Below are positions 58,886 to 64,000 of a DNA stretch of 64,000 nt, one piece after another. Source of the DNA: Platycnemis pennipes (lineage: Eukaryota; Arthropoda; Insecta; Odonata; Platycnemididae); contig OW121851.1 in NCBI GenBank assembly GCA_933228895.1, positions 127,705,624-127,769,623 of the forward strand, read 5' to 3'. Every line of letters starts with the position of its first letter. Positions within the stretch are counted from its first letter, which is position 1. Below the pieces are notes generated by a model, which was not told the DNA's origin, made no database searches, and saw only the letters and a program-made list of their open reading frames with translations. Both the position numbers and the translations under genes were made by a program.

Positions 58886-61113
58886 TAAATTCAACATGTA
58901 AGATAAGTTTTTACGCAATTATAATTTTGGTAATTTTTATTTAATTATTCCATAGCGTATTGAAGTGCATTTGATTTTTATTCCTTTACCAAAGAATTAT
59001 TTAAATCCTATCATTCCCCTCATAAATAATAACAATATTTTAAATGTGGAAATGTATATTATTAATAGTTAACCGAACACAGTGTATGTCAGGAAAATAA
59101 GTTGAATAAATCCGTAAAGAACAATTTATTGAAAATTAAAGTGCAAATATTTAGTATTCTTCAAAATAGCACCCTTGGGCGTTGCCTTCCCCAGATCCTC
59201 CAACTACTTTTCCCCCACAAATCCCAACACTGCAAACTTCCGGGTTGGCAGGAAAAAATCATTCAACTTATTTTCCTGACGTACCCTGTAATTCTAAATA
59301 CTATCTCTCCAACAGCATGAATGAATAGCTAAAATTTACCGAGAGCGATTTTTATGCTCAACCATCCGAAGCCATTCACAGCCATTCAATATCTTTATTT
59401 TCTCGTTTTTCATTCGTTCTGCACTATAATACTTAATTACTGAATCAAGTATTGGCCCTTTTCAAATAAAATGTAATTACTTGTTACACGTACTTAATTT
59501 GGAAGCAAAAATTCCTCAACGAAAAGAAACCAAATTTTTTTCGCACTTTATTTAAATGGCTCACTGTGTGTCGATATGCGAAGCGATGAATTTCTTCACA
59601 CCTTGCTCCCAAATTATTCCCTTCTATCTTTTGCCTGGGGGTCTCCAGTTCCATGTATTAAAGGATTATACAAGAAAATCTTCTTCCTTCTGTCCTACCA
59701 ATCATACCCGCGCATCTTAACTCTTTCCCTGAATATTTCATGCTTCATTTTCTGTAATCTCAAATCTCTGCAACTTTCTCTCATTTCACCCATTTCTGGA
59801 ATTTCAGTTGACTTTTCGGCCCCATATTTATTTCCCTTAATTCCGATCTGGAGAGAACAGTTGAACAGTTCCTCCAGTAACAGATATATTCTTTTTTGCA
59901 TCCCTGTTAATGTTCCTGTGCTATGCTATATTGAATTAAATTATTGGACTACCATACGGCCTTGATTAATTGGATGGGTTCGTCTATAACAACTCGGCAG
60001 AATACTGAAGATGCACTAAAAAAAACTCTTTCATATACCATGCAAAGTAGTGGTTGTATTTTATTAACGATATTCATTTTAATTCAAGAACACACGGAAA
60101 AACCACGTTCATGTACAATTATGTTGCTTTTGTGCTAATTTATTAAGTTATTTCTTTTGGTTTTGTCATAATCTTTTGTTCGTTTATCAGCTTTGTGTAC
60201 AAAAGTCCCTGAAAGTAAACTAACCGAATCTCTCGATGACGTACTTCCGCACGGAAAACCCCGACCACAGTAATCACAAGCTAATTAACTAATATGTAGC
60301 TTTTGTGCGTGGATATGCAAAGGAAAGAATGGTGCCATCAGGGCAAATTAATGGTATCACGATTAGATACATCCGTATAAACTTTCACCGTCCTTCCGCC
60401 TTCTCTGCAAATGGAAACAAAGAAACAACATTTTTCTCCCTCTTTCTCTCTCCCCCACATTTCCCTCCTTCTACCCACCCGGTATTCTCGGATTAAATAC
60501 CTTGGGATTATCGTTTAATAAAGCCTAACTTCCAGTTCGCCCTTTATTATTTTATTTTCTTTGTTCCTTCTCCATTATCCAACCCTCAGAGTCTAGGGAA
60601 CTTCCCAGTTTATAAGCTCCTGGAGGAAAAAAAATGATAAGACTCTCGTCCACCTTCAACTTCGTTGGCTTTTTATAAGTTTAAAGTTTTTTCGATTATG
60701 AGGGCATTCGCGAACTTCATGTTTCGAGAGTTTTAAAAATGAGCCCGGGTAAATTAGGGGGAACGATGGTGGGGCAGAGAGGAGGATGTGGGTGGGGCGT
60801 AGAAATTGCAGCGCCGAACTTCCGCTGTCTCACATGTTTCTTTCCACCCCAGCACCCTCTACATCCCTTTGCGGCCATCAGGGCCTCTGGAGCCTACTAA
60901 GCAGGCGTTGCCCCGTGCGTGAATGTAGCGGATTCCATTACGTGCCATGTACATCAACTAGAATTTAAATGCATTTCAATAGGTAGGCTAGTTTTATACG
61001 AACTAATTAAAGTGGGTGAGTAAAGCATTTTTCCATCGACTGACCTCTTCGTATTTATTACCTTTCCTTTTTCATCCTTCACTACTTTTTTTATGTATTC
61101 TTTGTATTATATA
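58886..61113. other. Non-coding; GC-richer patch 60720-60900
   Basis: No gene is supported. The frame 59576-59965 is open but matches nothing known, and its translation is Ser/Leu/Pro-rich. Confidence 0.35.
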
Positions 61114-61265
61114 AGAATGGAAAAGGCAGGCCTCGAGGTATATGGAGCAAGTTTTGAAGGATGTAAAAGAGAGGAGCTACGTCAATATGAAGAGGCTGGC
61201 CGAAGAAGAATCGAGTGGAGGGCTGCGTCAAACCAATCCTAGGATTGTTGACCGATGATGATGAT
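61114..61265 (+). mobile_element. LINE 3' end fragment with (GAT)n tail
   Basis: Shifted plus frames read GKGRPRGIW, MEQVLKDVKERSYVNMKRLA and RIEWRAASNQS before a stop, then a TGATGATGATGAT tail. This is the style of C-terminus seen in insect LINEs that end in short tandem repeats. Only the last 40 or so codons remain, with at least one frameshift. The clade is undecided. Confidence 0.65.
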
Positions 61266-61968
61266 TATGTGTATTTTATAAATTGTAGCTATAATTTATA
61301 CGCCTTCCTTTCTCAAGACAACTATGCTCTACATCGATTCATTTTTATTTCTTGCTTCATAGATTACAATTAAAAGGAAATAATCATTTGGTTGCCATCC
61401 ACCTCATTTTCTCCAAGTATGCGCGATACATTTTAGATTTATTTTCAAATGCAGCGCGATAGTTGTTGATAGTACATTTTACAAGGATGTGCCTGGCAAA
61501 AACTCTGGAGAGGAAATTATTTAGACATGAAGGGAATTGCGGACGGCACAATTCATGAGAACTTCATACTAAATCAAGTATGCTTGATCTAGTTAATAAA
61601 ATTTAATTAAATAAATAAAATATAAAAGGTAGCGGCTCAAAATTAAGCACAGTGCGTTTTATTAAGCTTAATATACCTGTAAATTGCACTCCATAATGAA
61701 GAACAAAATTGTAAGGAACCTAAATTTGACGGGGAAAAATCAAGCTATCAATGAAGATAATAAAGAGCAGGCAGTAAATAATCAACGAACAACTCCTAAT
61801 ATTGTAGAGATACCGATTGTAAATTTACATTTATAATTGTCAAAAGAATAATTTCCAAAAAATATTAAAATTAAGAGTTTTAGGTGAATGAAATTGATAT
61901 TTGGCTTTATGGCGCCCTGGATTCACCAATATTAAAGGTTGCATTAATAGTTTTTTAATTCAGTTATA
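61266..61968. other. Non-coding, nothing recognised
   Basis: AT-rich DNA without a supported feature. Confidence 0.35.
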
Positions 61969-62043
61969 CAGGGTGAGGCAGCAAACTTCCTTTTTTGTGT
62001 GGATATATCTATATAAAAAAGGAAGTTATATTGCCGCACCCTG
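61969..62043. mobile_element. Palindromic MITE, copy 2
   Basis: Arms 61969-61996 and 62015-62043 form a foldback with CAGGGTG(A/C)GGCA ends and a GGATATATCT-type centre. It is flanked by TA on both sides (61967-61968 and 62044-62045). The right arm is nearly identical to copy 1 (8019-8094); the left arm has diverged. Confidence 0.8.
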
Positions 62044-62045
62044 TA

Positions 62046-64000
62046 TTTATGATCGCATTTAGAAAACATACCTTATTTTGTGACAGTTTCAGAGTTCAGT
62101 TCTCTTTGAAACACAATCAAGCTTCGTTTTCCGCAATTTCCGCAAGTTTTTTACTGAAGGCTCAAGTGACCGAAAAATTGGCTAATCTAAATCTTTCATA
62201 ATCACCATTAACTAAATAAAAATAACATCCTCAATACTAATATTTATTTAATTTTTCCTGTGAAATTCACAAAATAAATCTTTTGAGTATAATAATGGTC
62301 CATTCTCAATAAATGTCAGTCAAATTTGAAGCCACTTTTATCAAATCCGTATATAAATATTTTTTCTGAATATTAGTCACAGTTGGCAATGCTGCAATTT
62401 TTGCCATAAGTTTTTATCTGCGGCGAAATATAATTTTATGTACCTATTTTAGTTATTTTTTACGCGTACATTCTCTTTATCTATTTATTTTTTGTGAAAA
62501 AATATCCATTTTTAGATTCTCGGAGTAGAAAAATTTTACCCTCTTTCAGTGTTCGACATACTAAGAGTCGTGGGATTCACTGAAAGGTGAATTCGGATAC
62601 ATTTCTGGTTAATTTATATTTTGACAGATTCCTAAAAATCAGACGTCCCCGTTAGAAAGGTTTTAAATGCTTTTGTTTATAGAATTGAAAGAGCCATATC
62701 GGAAGTTTCGTGTCATTATTTGCTGAGTACGCGAAACCTATCCTTGCTGTCCTGAAAGTTAACTGAGCGAAACTCCTGATGACATATATTATGCCATACA
62801 GCTATCCAAATACAAATTACTATAATCCGAAATACACAGGCTCATTGACTAATCTGAAGATTTCATATGTGGACATGCAAGGGCAGAAATCAGGTAAAGA
62901 ACCCTACCCAGAGGGTTACTGTGGGCATTTAAAAGTTTTACAAAATTATTTGTCGTGAAAAAACATTGATTGAATACTTGATATTGGGATTTTTAAAAAA
63001 TAATTGGAATTATTAGGACTTGAATGTAGGATTTGACAAAAATTTAGTGGCATATTGCGTCTGCTTTTCTGATTGAATATTCGTCATTGATTAGATGTTT
63101 CAGCATATTTACAGTTTTATTTCGAGACCCTGCGCTTTCATTCCTAAAGGATATTGAATAATGATTGTTTACATTTTTAATGCGATAATTTTATTATCAT
63201 TCTCTCTTCCTGACTATATCCCAGTGTCCTCTAATTTCGATTTCATCAGTAAATTGAATTATTTGTGCCACTGGTTTAATCGTTGCCATTCGAAACTCAA
63301 TAAAGTTGCTTTCTACTAGTTACCTATAAACGTTTAAATATGAAATTTTGAAATGGTAATATTTTCTTTTGTTAAAATTATTTATTTATTCAACATTTTA
63401 GATATTTAGCTGTGATTGACTTAAATACTTTTATTATAAATGTGTTTTTCAATAAAAACAATTCATTTTTAAATTAAAGAAACAAGCGTAAGAGCCATTC
63501 AAATTCATGTTGACTGAAAATGGGAAAATACTCACCTTGGGTTCAAACGAACTCGCCAACTGCTAATGATCGTTGAGTCGCAATTCAATGCCAATGTGAG
63601 AGTAGATACTATCAATCTTTTTGTTCATGCGTTACTCTATCTTATTTTGCATTCCATGATTTAGGTAAGTGCAATCACACTTACTTGGGATCTAATTAAT
63701 ATCGTTTCAATCAGGAACTAAATGAGATCCAAAGAAAAGCAGCAGCAGTTCCGTATTAAATTCATATGAGCGTACAGAAAGTGTTACTCATCTATTCGAA
63801 TAGCATGAGCATGGTCCTTATATTGACCTTGAGCATGAGTTAGAAGCCTTACGCCGTGTTCCAATTCACAAGGGCGTGCACTACGCTCTTTCTTGCACTT
63901 TCACCCTCTGTATTTACTTGCTTTATTCCGATATTAGCGCCATGGACACTTTGTGGCAGTGGTGTTGACTGTAAAAAGTTGACGAGCACGTATCGTGTAA
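62046..64000. other. Non-coding; possible minus-strand exon end near 63538
   Basis: A strong donor, CCAAGGTGAGTATT on the minus strand, lies at about 63546-63530 (GTGAGT at 63537-63532). The frame before it (minus, about 63595-63538) is open but matches no family and no acceptor is clear. The rest is AT-rich and unannotated. Confidence 0.3.

Noticed and set aside
1..64000. CRISPR arrays, bacterial operons, integrated viral genes
   Set aside because: No spaced direct repeats, no dense same-strand ORFs, and no viral structural or replication proteins were recognised; the DNA is eukaryotic throughout.

Overview
This window looks like nuclear DNA from an arthropod, most likely an insect. It is AT-rich, almost free of long ORFs, and full of decayed transposable elements of types common in insects: Penelope-like elements, CR1/jockey-group LINEs, mariner, pogo/Tigger, hAT and tRNA-derived SINEs. 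Coding pieces are short and carry GT-AG introns. I cannot name the species from the sequence. Nothing looks bacterial or viral, and I see no operon, CRISPR array or intact autonomous element.

Host-gene content is thin. One clean internal exon on the + strand (10749-10854) reads like part of the tectonic (TCTN) domain of a ciliary transition-zone protein, so much of the surrounding non-coding DNA may be its introns. A THAP-domain pseudogene on the - strand (56450-57652) keeps a correctly phased intron, and a CRE-like site lies just upstream of it. A short + strand ORF at 58648-58885 resembles the C-terminus of uncharacterised arthropod transposon-associated proteins.

Layout: 0.9-2.7 kb holds a 90-bp-period repeat and a - strand CR1-like remnant interrupted by a Penelope-like element with a hammerhead ribozyme. 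4.4-8.1 kb holds a retroelement tail, a Penelope end remnant, a GC-rich block and a small palindromic MITE. The tectonic-like exon is at 10.7 kb. 15.2-17.2 kb is a LINE with most of its reverse transcriptase. 19.0-21.4 kb is a three-level nest: a hAT-like element holding a pogo-like element that holds a small hAT-type MITE. 21.9-25.0 kb has two copies of one TIR element, both carrying a LINE 3' tail. 27.2-28.7 kb is a second Penelope-like element (- strand) abutting a mariner pseudogene (+ strand). 29-46 kb is mostly unannotatable DNA with CR1-like 3' ends and several tRNA-derived SINEs. 50-64 kb has a (TA)n tract, a GC-rich low-complexity block, the THAP locus, a LINE 3' end and a second palindromic MITE.

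No single new functional system stands out. The most informative signals are the two hammerhead motifs lacking helix III, the nested insertions that can be ordered by their target-site duplications, the twin TIR elements that carried a retrotransposon tail, and the isolated tectonic-like exon.
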